From Oscillospiraceae bacterium (GTDB lineage Bacteria; Bacillota; Clostridia; Oscillospirales; Acutalibacteraceae), in NCBI GenBank assembly GCA_022650485.1, contig JALCPP010000006.1:62001-126000 (forward strand): 64,000 nucleotides of DNA, read 5' to 3'. Within the stretch, counting starts at the first letter, position 1; each line of letters starts with the position of its first letter. The position numbers and the translations under genes are program-made. The notes below the pieces were generated by a model, which saw only the letters and a program-made list of their open reading frames with translations, searched no databases and was not told the origin of the DNA. Positions 50,450 to 57,714 of the stretch are shown here, one piece after another.

Positions 50450-50914
50450 TCAGTGCCGGGGCTTTGCGCGCACCCGGATTGCCGCCTGAATCATCGCCGT
50501 AATCACCTGCGCGTTGGTCTGGGCGTCGATATCCGGCACAGGCTGCCCATGAACAAGCACCATATACCGCGGCGGCAGTTTGTTCAGCGCCAGCGCCACA
50601 ATGTCCTTTTTGCACCGGTCGCAGCGGCAGCACTGGAATCTGGATAAAACCCCGTCCAGCTTGCTGAGGACGATCTCCTCCATCATATTGACAATTTCCG
50701 TCTTGTGCCGGTCCATCGAGGGGATTTCAACCTTATGCGGCTCCGGCGCTCGGTGCGGAGCAGCCGCTTCCGGCGCGGGCGTCGTTTTGGCGCTTTCCAA
50801 AAGCGGCGCGGCAATGTCGCCGGGCATTTCTTCAGACGCTTTCTGCTTAGACTGGGACGGCATCAGCTTCTTGTACATCAGTTCCTTGTCAATTTCTTTT
50901 TTAGACCTTGACAT
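50450..50914 (-). CDS. ComFB-like protein with N-terminal extension
   Basis: 154 residues. The C-terminal ~85 residues match late-competence protein ComFB: IVNMMEEIVLSKLDGVL, then CCRCDRCKKDIVALALNKLPPRY, a zinc-like Cys group, and a helix. An N-terminal ~65-residue extension is basic at the very start and otherwise Pro/Ala-rich (APEAAAPHRAPEPHK), likely disordered. It lies 6 bases downstream of the parA-type gene. ComFB-domain proteins have been reported to bind c-di-nucleotides, so a nucleotide-sensing role with the ParA partner is possible but unproven. Confidence 0.75.
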   Translation of the reverse strand: MSRSKKEIDKELMYKKLMPSQSKQKASEEMPGDIAAPLLESAKTTPAPEAAAPHRAPEPHKVEIPSMDRHKTEIVNMMEEIVLSKLDGVLSRFQCCRCDRCKKDIVALALNKLPPRYMVLVHGQPVPDIDAQTNAQVITAMIQAAIRVRAKPRH

Positions 50915-50920
50915 CAGCCG

Positions 50921-51682
50921 TCACACCCCCTTTGCGAGCAGCTCGTCGATAAACTTTCCGTAATCCTGCGCGATGTGGCTGCGGGAATCGTAGTCAAACA
51001 CATTCCGCTGAAGGGACTGCGCCTCGCTGGCGGAAACGGTGCTGCGGATATAGCTGTCGAACACGCGGATATGCAGGTCATCTGCAATCAGTTCCGCCGT
51101 GCCGCGAACCTCCCGGCTTAAACGTGTGCGCGGATTGTAACGCGTCAGCAGAATCCCCGCGATGGAAAGGCCCGGGTTGCAGTACTTTTTCACCCGCTCC
51201 ACAGTTTCATTCAGCTGTGCAATTCCCTGCAGGCTGAAAATATCCGAAAGCATGGGAACGATAATCAGGTCCGACACGGTGAACGCGTTGATAGTCAGAA
51301 TGCCAAGCGCCGGGGGCGTGTCCAGCAGGATATAATCGTAAAACGGCCGGACCGGACGAATGGCTTCCTTAAGCAGAAATTCGCGCCCCGTATTGGTAAA
51401 TTCCAGCTCAATTCCGCTTAACAGAATACTGGAAATAATAATGTCCATACTGTCTGTTTTCTGAATCGCATACTGGGTTTTAACCTCGCCCTTCAGCACT
51501 TCATAGATAGAGGCACTGGTTTCCGAATCGGCCCCCACGCTGAATCCAAGATTCCCCTGCGGGTCAATATCAATTGCCAAAACGCGGTAGCCCCGCTTTT
51601 TCAGCCCCGCAGCCAAAGAGCAGGTGGTTGTCGTTTTCCCGACTCCCCCTTTTTGGTTGGAGATTGAAATCACCTTGGCCAT
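50921..51682 (-). CDS. ParA-family ATPase (orphan, Soj-like)
   Basis: 253 residues. Deviant Walker A is ISISNQKGGVGKTTTTCSLA, followed by VLAIDIDPQGNLGFSVG (switch I) and YILLDTPPALGILTINA (switch II), typical of ParA/Soj. ATG 51682 has GGGGA upstream. No parB follows; the only neighbour in the transcript is the ComFB-like gene 6 bases downstream, so this looks like an orphan positioning ATPase rather than chromosome-partition ParA. Confidence 0.88.
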   Translation of the reverse strand: MAKVISISNQKGGVGKTTTTCSLAAGLKKRGYRVLAIDIDPQGNLGFSVGADSETSASIYEVLKGEVKTQYAIQKTDSMDIIISSILLSGIELEFTNTGREFLLKEAIRPVRPFYDYILLDTPPALGILTINAFTVSDLIIVPMLSDIFSLQGIAQLNETVERVKKYCNPGLSIAGILLTRYNPRTRLSREVRGTAELIADDLHIRVFDSYIRSTVSASEAQSLQRNVFDYDSRSHIAQDYGKFIDELLAKGV

Positions 51683-51726
51683 CCTGATTCCCCTTTCCAT
51701 GGTTCGACACATTTCTTAATACTACT

Positions 51727-51754
51727 ATTATATCGCTTCGCCTGTATATTACAA
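51727..51754 (-). promoter_or_regulatory. Promoter of the parA-comFB unit
   Basis: TTGTAA (51754-51749), 16 bases, TATAAT (51732-51727). Confidence 0.6.
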
Positions 51755-51762
51755 GCATCAAC

Positions 51763-51789
51763 AAAAAAGCCCCGCCGCTGCGGCAGAGC
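51763..51789 (-). terminator. Terminator after the lactate dehydrogenase-type gene
   Basis: Minus-strand hairpin GCTCTGCCGC/GCGGCGGGGC (51789-51769, with one G-T pair) followed by TTTTTT (51768-51763). Confidence 0.75.
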
Positions 51790-51806
51790 CTGTGTTTTTT
51801 AAAGGT

Positions 51807-52754
51807 TTACATATTCATTGCAATTTCAAAATTTTTGCGCATGGCGCCGCAGGAGTCGGCAAATTTCCGGCTTTCTTCCGGCGTCATGTCAATTTCAACA
51901 ATCCGTTCCACACCATCCGCGCCAAGAACAGCCGGAACACTGGCGTAAACATCATTCTGACCGTACTGGCCCCGCAGCAGGCAGGAAACAGGAAGGATTT
52001 TCCGCTCGTTGTGAAAAATGGTCTTCACGATTTCCACAAGCGCCGTACCGATTCCGAACTCCGTTGATTTTTTGCCGTACAGAACCGTCCAGCCGCCCTT
52101 TCTGGCCGCATCCGCCACTTCGTCCAAATCCAGTTTTCCATACGTTTCCGGCTCTTTTTTCATCAATTCCCGCAGCGGAACCCCTGCGACGGAAGCATTG
52201 GACCACGCAACCATCTGCGATTCCCCGTGTTCGCCCATTACATAGGCGTGAATGGATTTCTGATCCAGACCGGTACGTTCGGCAAGCACTCTTCTCAGGC
52301 GGGCGGAATCCAGTGTTGTGCTGGTTGAAATCACATGATTGGCGGGAAGCCCGATGCGAACCTGCAGGTAATGCGCAATCACATCGGCTGGATTAGAAAT
52401 TCCAATCAGGATTCCCGAAAATCCTGATTGCTTCATCGGTTCCACGGTAGTTTTCATTTCTTTAATCGTCGCCGCCAGCGTGTCCATTCTGGTCTGGTTC
52501 CCCTCCGGCAGCGGACCCGCCGCCATTACGGCGATATCCGCGTCGGCCATTTCGTCGTAGCCGCCCGCGCGCACGTTGACATGGTGCGGAAGATAAACGG
52601 TCGCATCCTCCAGATCCATCGCCTGGGCGACGGCTTTTTCATGATCCGTATCGATAAACACAAGTTCGTCACAGACTCCCTGTGTTACAAGGCTGAACCC
52701 ACAGTGGGACCCCACATGCCCGGCGCCGATAATAACAACTTTCCTTGTTTTCAT
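51807..52754 (-). CDS. L-lactate/2-hydroxyacid dehydrogenase (LDH family)
   Basis: NAD-dependent, 315 residues. VVIIGAGHVGSHCGFSL is the Rossmann loop, LVFIDTDHEKA the NAD-specifying Asp, AGPLPEGNQTRMDTL the mobile substrate loop (Gln and Arg as in LDH), ISNPADVIAHYLQ, TTLDSARLRRVLA (substrate Arg) and YVMGEHGESQMV (catalytic His). Substitution of the usual GTG by STSTTL before LDSAR leaves open L-lactate or branched 2-hydroxyacid (HicDH-like) activity. ATG 52754 follows GGAGG. A terminator ends the single-gene unit. Confidence 0.9.
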   Translation of the reverse strand: MKTRKVVIIGAGHVGSHCGFSLVTQGVCDELVFIDTDHEKAVAQAMDLEDATVYLPHHVNVRAGGYDEMADADIAVMAAGPLPEGNQTRMDTLAATIKEMKTTVEPMKQSGFSGILIGISNPADVIAHYLQVRIGLPANHVISTSTTLDSARLRRVLAERTGLDQKSIHAYVMGEHGESQMVAWSNASVAGVPLRELMKKEPETYGKLDLDEVADAARKGGWTVLYGKKSTEFGIGTALVEIVKTIFHNERKILPVSCLLRGQYGQNDVYASVPAVLGADGVERIVEIDMTPEESRKFADSCGAMRKNFEIAMNM

Positions 52755-52780
52755 GTTCGCAGACCTCCTGCAATATTAAA

Positions 52781-53647
52781 TTATGTACTTGAATGCGCGG
52801 CAATAAAGTGGTCCCGCCACACACACCATCCGGTAATTGAAATCAGCACGACAACTCCGCCGAACAGCGCGTACCGTCCGGGCGCCTCCCCAAAAAACAG
52901 ATAGACCCAAATCGGGTTGAGCAGCGGTTCCAGCGTGCCGATCAGAGAGCAGGCAAGCGGCGGGCAGTTTTTCATGGCCAGACCGTACAGAACATAGGGG
53001 ACACCGATCTGGAAAATACCCAAAGCCAAAATGCCGGCGGCAGCCGGTGCCGTAACCGCGGGCGGATAAAAAAAGGCCAGCGGCACGCCGACTGCGGCTG
53101 CGGCCAGGTGGGCAAACAGAATTCCGCTCATCCGGGTATCCATATCCGCCCGGGCGGAAACAAGAAAACTCAGCGCCATCAGCACGCCGGAAAACAGGGC
53201 GACACAGTTGCCCAGCAGACTTCCGCACGTCAGGCGGTCCAGGAAAAACATCGCGATTCCGGCCATGGTCCCCGCAACCGCAATAACATCCGCAAGATGA
53301 AACCGCTGTTTGAAGAAAACAGCGGAAAAAAGCACAATAAAAGCCGGTGAGGAATACTCCAGCACAATTGCATTTGCGGCGGTTGTCAGCTTATTTGCCA
53401 CCACAAAGGTAAACATCAGCCCCCCAAGGAACAGACAGTTCAGCATGGAGTTGCGGTTGACGCGGATTTTAATCCCCATATGCCGGATATAGATATAAAT
53501 CACCGCCGCGGCAAACAGACTTCGAAACCCGGAAATAACAAACGGATTCCATGGAAGCAGCTTAATCAATACCCCGCCGGTGCTCCACAGCACCGCACTT
53601 CCTATCATCAATAATACAGCTTGATTCCGAGCCTTTGGCAACGACAT
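52781..53647 (-). CDS. EamA/DMT-family transporter
   Basis: 288 residues with about ten transmembrane helices in the two EamA repeats: AVLLMIGSAVLWSTGGVLIKLL with WNPFVISGFRSLFAA, and the second repeat around VALFSGVLMALSFLVSARADMD. The C-terminal NPIWVYLFFGEAPGRYALFGGVVVLISI is the typical repeat end. ATG 53647 follows GGGAGA. Substrate is unknown for this subfamily; it runs just upstream of the dehydrogenase gene. Confidence 0.9.
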   Translation of the reverse strand: MSLPKARNQAVLLMIGSAVLWSTGGVLIKLLPWNPFVISGFRSLFAAAVIYIYIRHMGIKIRVNRNSMLNCLFLGGLMFTFVVANKLTTAANAIVLEYSSPAFIVLFSAVFFKQRFHLADVIAVAGTMAGIAMFFLDRLTCGSLLGNCVALFSGVLMALSFLVSARADMDTRMSGILFAHLAAAAVGVPLAFFYPPAVTAPAAAGILALGIFQIGVPYVLYGLAMKNCPPLACSLIGTLEPLLNPIWVYLFFGEAPGRYALFGGVVVLISITGWCVWRDHFIAAHSST

Positions 53648-53695
53648 TTGCCGATTCTCCCTTTTAAAACATCAAAGTCCTAAATCTGTTCCATT

Positions 53696-54748
53696 TTAGC
53701 ACAGTTCGGCCCGTGACTGCAAGATACGCAGAAAATTTTTATAAGCGGACGGAACGGCACAGCGCTCGCCCAAATCTTTGCGTCCCGCCCAAAAGAAATC
53801 CCCCGCCGGTTCCGGTACATGTACCAGGTACCCCGCCATGTGCCATTCCACATGGGTAAAAACATGTTTGGCGCTCGGCAGCGGCTCCGGCTGTACCCGT
53901 AAAAATCCCCAGCCGGATAAAATTTTATGCGCCTCTTTTTCCGAAAGTACCCCCGGCGCGCAGGGGAATTCCCACAGGCCGGCAAGCAGACCGGTTTCCG
54001 GCCGCTTTTGCAGCGCCGCTTTTCCCCCGCAGAGAAGCAGGAACACCGTCTTTTCCTCTTTCTTTCGCGCGGGTTTCGGTGAAACAACCGGCAGCGACGC
54101 GGCACGGCCCGTTTTCAGCCCTTCACACAGTGCGGAAAGCGGACATTCGCCGCACAGCGGCGCTCCGTTGGGCAGGCAGACCGTCGCGCCAAGCTCCATC
54201 AGCGCCTGCGTAAACTCCCCGCAGCGCCCTTCAGGATAAATTCCGCGCAGCTGAGCCGCCTCGTCCCGTTTGACCGCTGTGCCGCGGATATCCCGCTCGT
54301 CCGCCGTCAGGCGGGCAAGCACGCGCAGCACGTTGCCGTCCACCGCCGGTTCCGGCCTGCCGTAGGCAATGGAGGAAACCGCTCCCGCGGTGTATTCCCC
54401 GATTCCGGGCAGCCTTCGCAGTTCTTTCGGCTCGCGCGGCAAAACGCCTCCGTATTCTTTCAGGACCATCCGCGCCGCCTTTTGAAGGTTGCGCGCGCGG
54501 CTGTAATACCCCAGCCCTTCCCACAGCTTTAAAAGCCGGTCTTCCGAAACAGCCGCCAGCGCGCCGATATCCGGCAGTTCGCGGAGAAATCGCTCAAAAT
54601 AGGGCTTGACCGCCTCCACCCGCGTCTGCTGCAGCATAATTTCCGACACCCACACACGGTAAGGGGCCGGGTCGTCCCGCCACGGCAATTTTCTCGCGTT
54701 TCGACCGTACCAATTCAGAAGCGGCTCAACAATGCTTTTCAAGTCCAT
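53696..54748 (-). CDS. mutY: A/G-specific adenine DNA glycosylase
   Basis: Removes adenine mispaired with 8-oxoguanine. 350 residues. LNWYGRNARKLPWRDDPAPYRVWVSEIMLQQT (split) starts the core; the helix-hairpin-helix is RRLPGIGEYTAGAVSSIAYG with the catalytic Asp in AVDGNVLRVLARL; the [4Fe-4S] Cys run is CLPNGAPLCGECPLSALC. The C-terminal NUDIX-like 8-oxoG recognition domain (from about 230) includes LLAGLWEFPCAPG and HVFTHVEWHMAGY. ATG 54748 has a weak GGGAAA. Long leader with no clear promoter. Confidence 0.95.
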   Translation of the reverse strand: MDLKSIVEPLLNWYGRNARKLPWRDDPAPYRVWVSEIMLQQTRVEAVKPYFERFLRELPDIGALAAVSEDRLLKLWEGLGYYSRARNLQKAARMVLKEYGGVLPREPKELRRLPGIGEYTAGAVSSIAYGRPEPAVDGNVLRVLARLTADERDIRGTAVKRDEAAQLRGIYPEGRCGEFTQALMELGATVCLPNGAPLCGECPLSALCEGLKTGRAASLPVVSPKPARKKEEKTVFLLLCGGKAALQKRPETGLLAGLWEFPCAPGVLSEKEAHKILSGWGFLRVQPEPLPSAKHVFTHVEWHMAGYLVHVPEPAGDFFWAGRKDLGERCAVPSAYKNFLRILQSRAELC

Positions 54749-54908
54749 CCGGTTTTTTTCCCACCTTCCCTGTTTTTTGAAATTGTCCTTATTGTATCTC
54801 GTTTTTTTTATGGTGAAATCCGGTTTCTGCCTTCCTCATCCGAGCATTGATCCGCGCTCATTCTATTCTGCGTCATATCTTTTCCCCGAACCCCCTGAAT
54901 CTCTTCCA

Positions 54909-54952
54909 TAAAAAAAACGGGGAAAGCCGGAAAGCACCGGCATTCCTCCCCG
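54909..54952 (-). terminator. Terminator after trxA
   Basis: Minus-strand hairpin CGGGGAGGAATGCCGG/CCGGCTTTCCCCG (54952-54918) followed by TTTTTTTT. Confidence 0.85.
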
Positions 54953-54981
54953 ATTAAAAATTCTATGATTCGCAGCCTGTT

Positions 54982-55293
54982 TCAGCCGCCGATCATTTTC
55001 AGAATTGCTTTTTTGCTCTTCAGCCCGACGGAACGGGCCGCAATTTTTTTGTCTTTCATAAGAACCAGCGTGGGGATGCTCATAACCCCGAACTGCTCCG
55101 CGAGTTCCGGCTCGCTGTCGATATCAATCTTTCCGACATGCACTTTTGCCGCGGCTTCCTTTGCCACTTCGTCGACAATCGGGGCTGCCATGCGGCACGG
55201 TCCGCACCACGGGGCCCAGAAATCGATCAGCACCGGTTTCCCCGAATTTAACACCTGATGGATATTCTTCTTTGTAATTGTCATCGCTGCCAT
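54982..55293 (-). CDS. trxA: Thioredoxin
   Basis: 103 residues, canonical fold. LIDFWAPWCGPCRMAAPIV carries the WCGPC active site, and SIPTLVLMKDKK the cis-Pro 'IPT' loop. RBS GGGAG precedes ATG 55293. It lies 100 bases downstream of the reductase gene in the same direction, so the pair can be cotranscribed. Confidence 0.97.
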   Translation of the reverse strand: MAAMTITKKNIHQVLNSGKPVLIDFWAPWCGPCRMAAPIVDEVAKEAAAKVHVGKIDIDSEPELAEQFGVMSIPTLVLMKDKKIAARSVGLKSKKAILKMIGG

Positions 55294-55393
55294 TATTTTC
55301 TCTCCCTTTCAGTGATCAATATTGTTATTGCTGTATTGTATGAAAGAAAGCGAAAATGTTCCGTAACAATGTCACGCAGCGGAAAAAAACTTG

Positions 55394-56269
55394 TTATGCC
55401 TTGGCTGAGGCGGCGCGTTTCCGGAATTCCTTTATCACGTCCGTGCCGGCCAGCGCGCCGTCGCACACCGCCTTGGAAATCTGGAGCAGTCCGCCGGTGC
55501 AGTCGCCCGCCGCGTACAGTCCCGGCACGTTGGTGCGCCGCTTGTTATCCACGGCGACAGAAACGCCGTCAACCTGCGCGCCGACTTTACGCGCCAAGTC
55601 TGCGCTGCCGGCCACCCCGACGGCGACAAACAGCCCCGCTGCGGCGAGTTCCGTTCCATCTTCAAACTGAACTCCCTGAACGGCCGCCCCGCCGGACAGC
55701 TTTGCAATCTTTTCAGTTTTGACCGTCATTTCCTTCGGGAATGCCGCCTGCGGCTCTTTCCCATCCGTCAGGATGGTGACGGAGGACGCAATTGGAAGAA
55801 GCTCCGACGCTTCATGCATGGCATAATCACCCGCGCCCAGCACCGCAACCGGCTTTTTACGATAGAAGAAGCCGTCGCACACGGCGCAGTAGCTGACTCC
55901 CTTTCCCTCGAATTCCGCAAGGCCTGGAATCTTCGGTGCCTTGCGGGATGCCCCCGTCGCCATAACGGCAAATGGAGCGCGGTAGGTGTTCTGCTTGGTT
56001 GAAATTAAAAATTCGCCGTCATAAGAAAGCCCGACGACTTCTTCGTTCAAAACCTGAACACCGAGGCGTTTCGCCTGCGCAATTCCATTTTCCAACAGCT
56101 GTTTTCCGGAAACCGGCTCGGCAAATCCATAATAGTTTTCAATTTGATCGGCCTTTTCCAGCGCACCCGCCCCAGAGGCGAGAATCAGTGTGGCAAGCCC
56201 CGCGCGGGCCGTATACAACGCGGCGGAAATTCCCGCTGGGCCGCCCCCCATAATAATAACGTCCGGCAT
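55394..56269 (-). CDS. Thioredoxin reductase-like flavoprotein, probably ferredoxin-dependent (FFTR type)
   Basis: 291 residues. FAD motif VIIMGGGPAGISAALYTARAG, ATGASRKAPKIPG, and the redox-active CAVCDGFF are intact. The NADPH domain instead reads VLGAGDYAMHEASELL and VTILTDGKEPQAAF; the normal GGGNSA and HRR motifs for the 2'-phosphate are missing. This is the hallmark of ferredoxin-dependent flavin thioredoxin reductases known from Clostridium, so electrons probably come from ferredoxin. It sits upstream of trxA and divergent from ccdA. ATG 56269 follows GGAGG. Confidence 0.85.
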   Translation of the reverse strand: MPDVIIMGGGPAGISAALYTARAGLATLILASGAGALEKADQIENYYGFAEPVSGKQLLENGIAQAKRLGVQVLNEEVVGLSYDGEFLISTKQNTYRAPFAVMATGASRKAPKIPGLAEFEGKGVSYCAVCDGFFYRKKPVAVLGAGDYAMHEASELLPIASSVTILTDGKEPQAAFPKEMTVKTEKIAKLSGGAAVQGVQFEDGTELAAAGLFVAVGVAGSADLARKVGAQVDGVSVAVDNKRRTNVPGLYAAGDCTGGLLQISKAVCDGALAGTDVIKEFRKRAASAKA

Positions 56270-56329
56270 GCAATTCCTCCGTTCTGATGTAGTCTGTATC
56301 GATGATAATTCTTTTTTTATGCTCGTTCC

Positions 56330-56376
56330 GTGACATCATCACAAAGTTAATTTCATAACAATGGTGATTTTGTCAC
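56330..56376. promoter_or_regulatory. Paired GTGA-N5-TCAC palindromes between the reductase and ccdA
   Basis: GTGACATCATCAC (56330-56342) and GTGATTTTGTCAC (56364-56376) share the pattern GTGA-N5-TCAC and are centred 34 bases apart. The second overlaps a TTGTCA (56370-56375) that could be the ccdA -35 box. A Crp/Fnr-like or redox regulator may use them to co-ordinate the divergent genes; the regulator is not identified. Confidence 0.5.
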
Positions 56377-56446
56377 AGAAAAAGCAAAATAATACATTTA
56401 TTATATACTCACATCTTAAAAAAGGAAAGGAGGAACCGGATTTCAT

Positions 56447-57109
56447 ATGGAATACGTCATTTCATTCTTAGAGGGCATCGTCACATTCCTGTCGCCCTGC
56501 CTTCTGCCCATGCTGCCCGCCTACGCGTCCTTTTTTGCAGGGCAGGATACAACCGTGCAACACACAAGGCGGGGCGCCCTGAAGAACGCGCTCGGCTTTA
56601 CCGCAGGCTTTACCGTGGTTTTTCTGCTTTTGGGCGCGTTCGCGGGGACGCTCGGCTCTGCGGTGCGGCAGCATTCGCGCGCAGTCGGCTGGGCAGCCGG
56701 CGCCGTAATGATTGTGTTCGGTCTGCATTTCATGGGCGCGCTGAGAATCGGGTTTCTCAATCGAAGCCGCGTTTCCGGCTACCGGCCGGGGCAGCTCGGC
56801 TTTTTTCGGTGCGCGCTGTTCGGTGCGGCTTTTTCCGTGGGATGGACTCCGTGTGTCGGCGCGTTTCTCGGTTCTGCATTAATGCTTGCGGCGGCGGGCG
56901 GCGAAAGCCTAAAGGGAATTCTTCTGCTGTTTTCGTATTCCGCGGGGCTCGGTGTTCCGTTTGTGGCCGCCGCCCTGCTGATCGACCGGCTGAAACGCTC
57001 GTTTGACTGGATTAAGCGCCATTACAGGGCCGTCACGGCGGCATCGGGCGCTCTTCTGATTCTGGTCGGAATTCTGACTGTGCTGGGCCTGCTGGTCCCG
57101 CTGTCTTAA
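56447..57109 (+). CDS. ccdA: CcdA-type thiol-electron membrane transporter
   Basis: 220 residues, six transmembrane helices. The paired redox cysteines are in TFLSPCLLPMLPAYASFF and SVGWTPCVGAFLGSAL, the CcdA/DsbD-gamma signature. It moves electrons from cytoplasmic thioredoxin across the membrane to extracytoplasmic thiol proteins such as the TlpA-like protein encoded next. ATG 56447 follows AAGGAGG. Confidence 0.95.
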   Translation: MEYVISFLEGIVTFLSPCLLPMLPAYASFFAGQDTTVQHTRRGALKNALGFTAGFTVVFLLLGAFAGTLGSAVRQHSRAVGWAAGAVMIVFGLHFMGALRIGFLNRSRVSGYRPGQLGFFRCALFGAAFSVGWTPCVGAFLGSALMLAAAGGESLKGILLLFSYSAGLGVPFVAAALLIDRLKRSFDWIKRHYRAVTAASGALLILVGILTVLGLLVPLS

Positions 57110-57121
57110 GGAGGAATCACA

Positions 57122-57691
57122 ATGAACAGAAAATTAAAAACAGCCTTGCTGATTGCGGCTTTTGCGGCTGTGATTGCCGCCGCTTATTTTGCTTACGGCG
57201 CTCTTTCCGCCCGCTACCGGCCAAACACACCGCTTTCGGCAGAAACATCCGGCTCCTCTTCCTCCGTCGAAGCGCCGGATTTCACCGTGTACGATACAGA
57301 CGGAACCGCCGTGCGCCTTTCGGATTTTCGCGGCACGCCGGTAGTGCTCAATTTCTGGGCCAGCTGGTGCTACTACTGCACACGGGAAATGCCGGCATTT
57401 GACCGCGTTTACCAGGAAGAAAAGGACAGTGTCCGGTTCCTGTTTGTAAACTGGACCGACGGAAGCCGTGAAACGCAGGAAAAGGGCGAGGCATATTTGA
57501 AAGAAAAAGGTTACGGTTTTCCTGCCTATTACGACCTGAATCAAGAGGCGGTTTCCGCCTACGAACTGACGGGGATTCCGGCAACCGTTTTCATCCGGTC
57601 GGACGGAACGGTCGCCGGCGGACAGTCGGGCGCCATAGACGAAGAAACACTAAAACAGGGAATTGAACGGATTCGCGATAACAACTCATAA
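57122..57691 (+). CDS. TlpA/ResA-like membrane-anchored thiol-disulfide protein
   Basis: 189 residues. The N-terminal helix ALLIAAFAAVIAAAYFAYGAL anchors it outside the membrane. The thioredoxin domain has VEAPDFTVYDTDG, VLNFWASWCYYCTREMPAF (CxxC active site), and GIPATVFIRSDGT (cis-Pro). It follows ccdA by 12 bases with AAGGAGG and is the natural electron acceptor of CcdA. Confidence 0.95.
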   Translation: MNRKLKTALLIAAFAAVIAAAYFAYGALSARYRPNTPLSAETSGSSSSVEAPDFTVYDTDGTAVRLSDFRGTPVVLNFWASWCYYCTREMPAFDRVYQEEKDSVRFLFVNWTDGSRETQEKGEAYLKEKGYGFPAYYDLNQEAVSAYELTGIPATVFIRSDGTVAGGQSGAIDEETLKQGIERIRDNNS

Positions 57692-57714
57692 CCACAGGAA
57701 AGGCGGTAACTACC

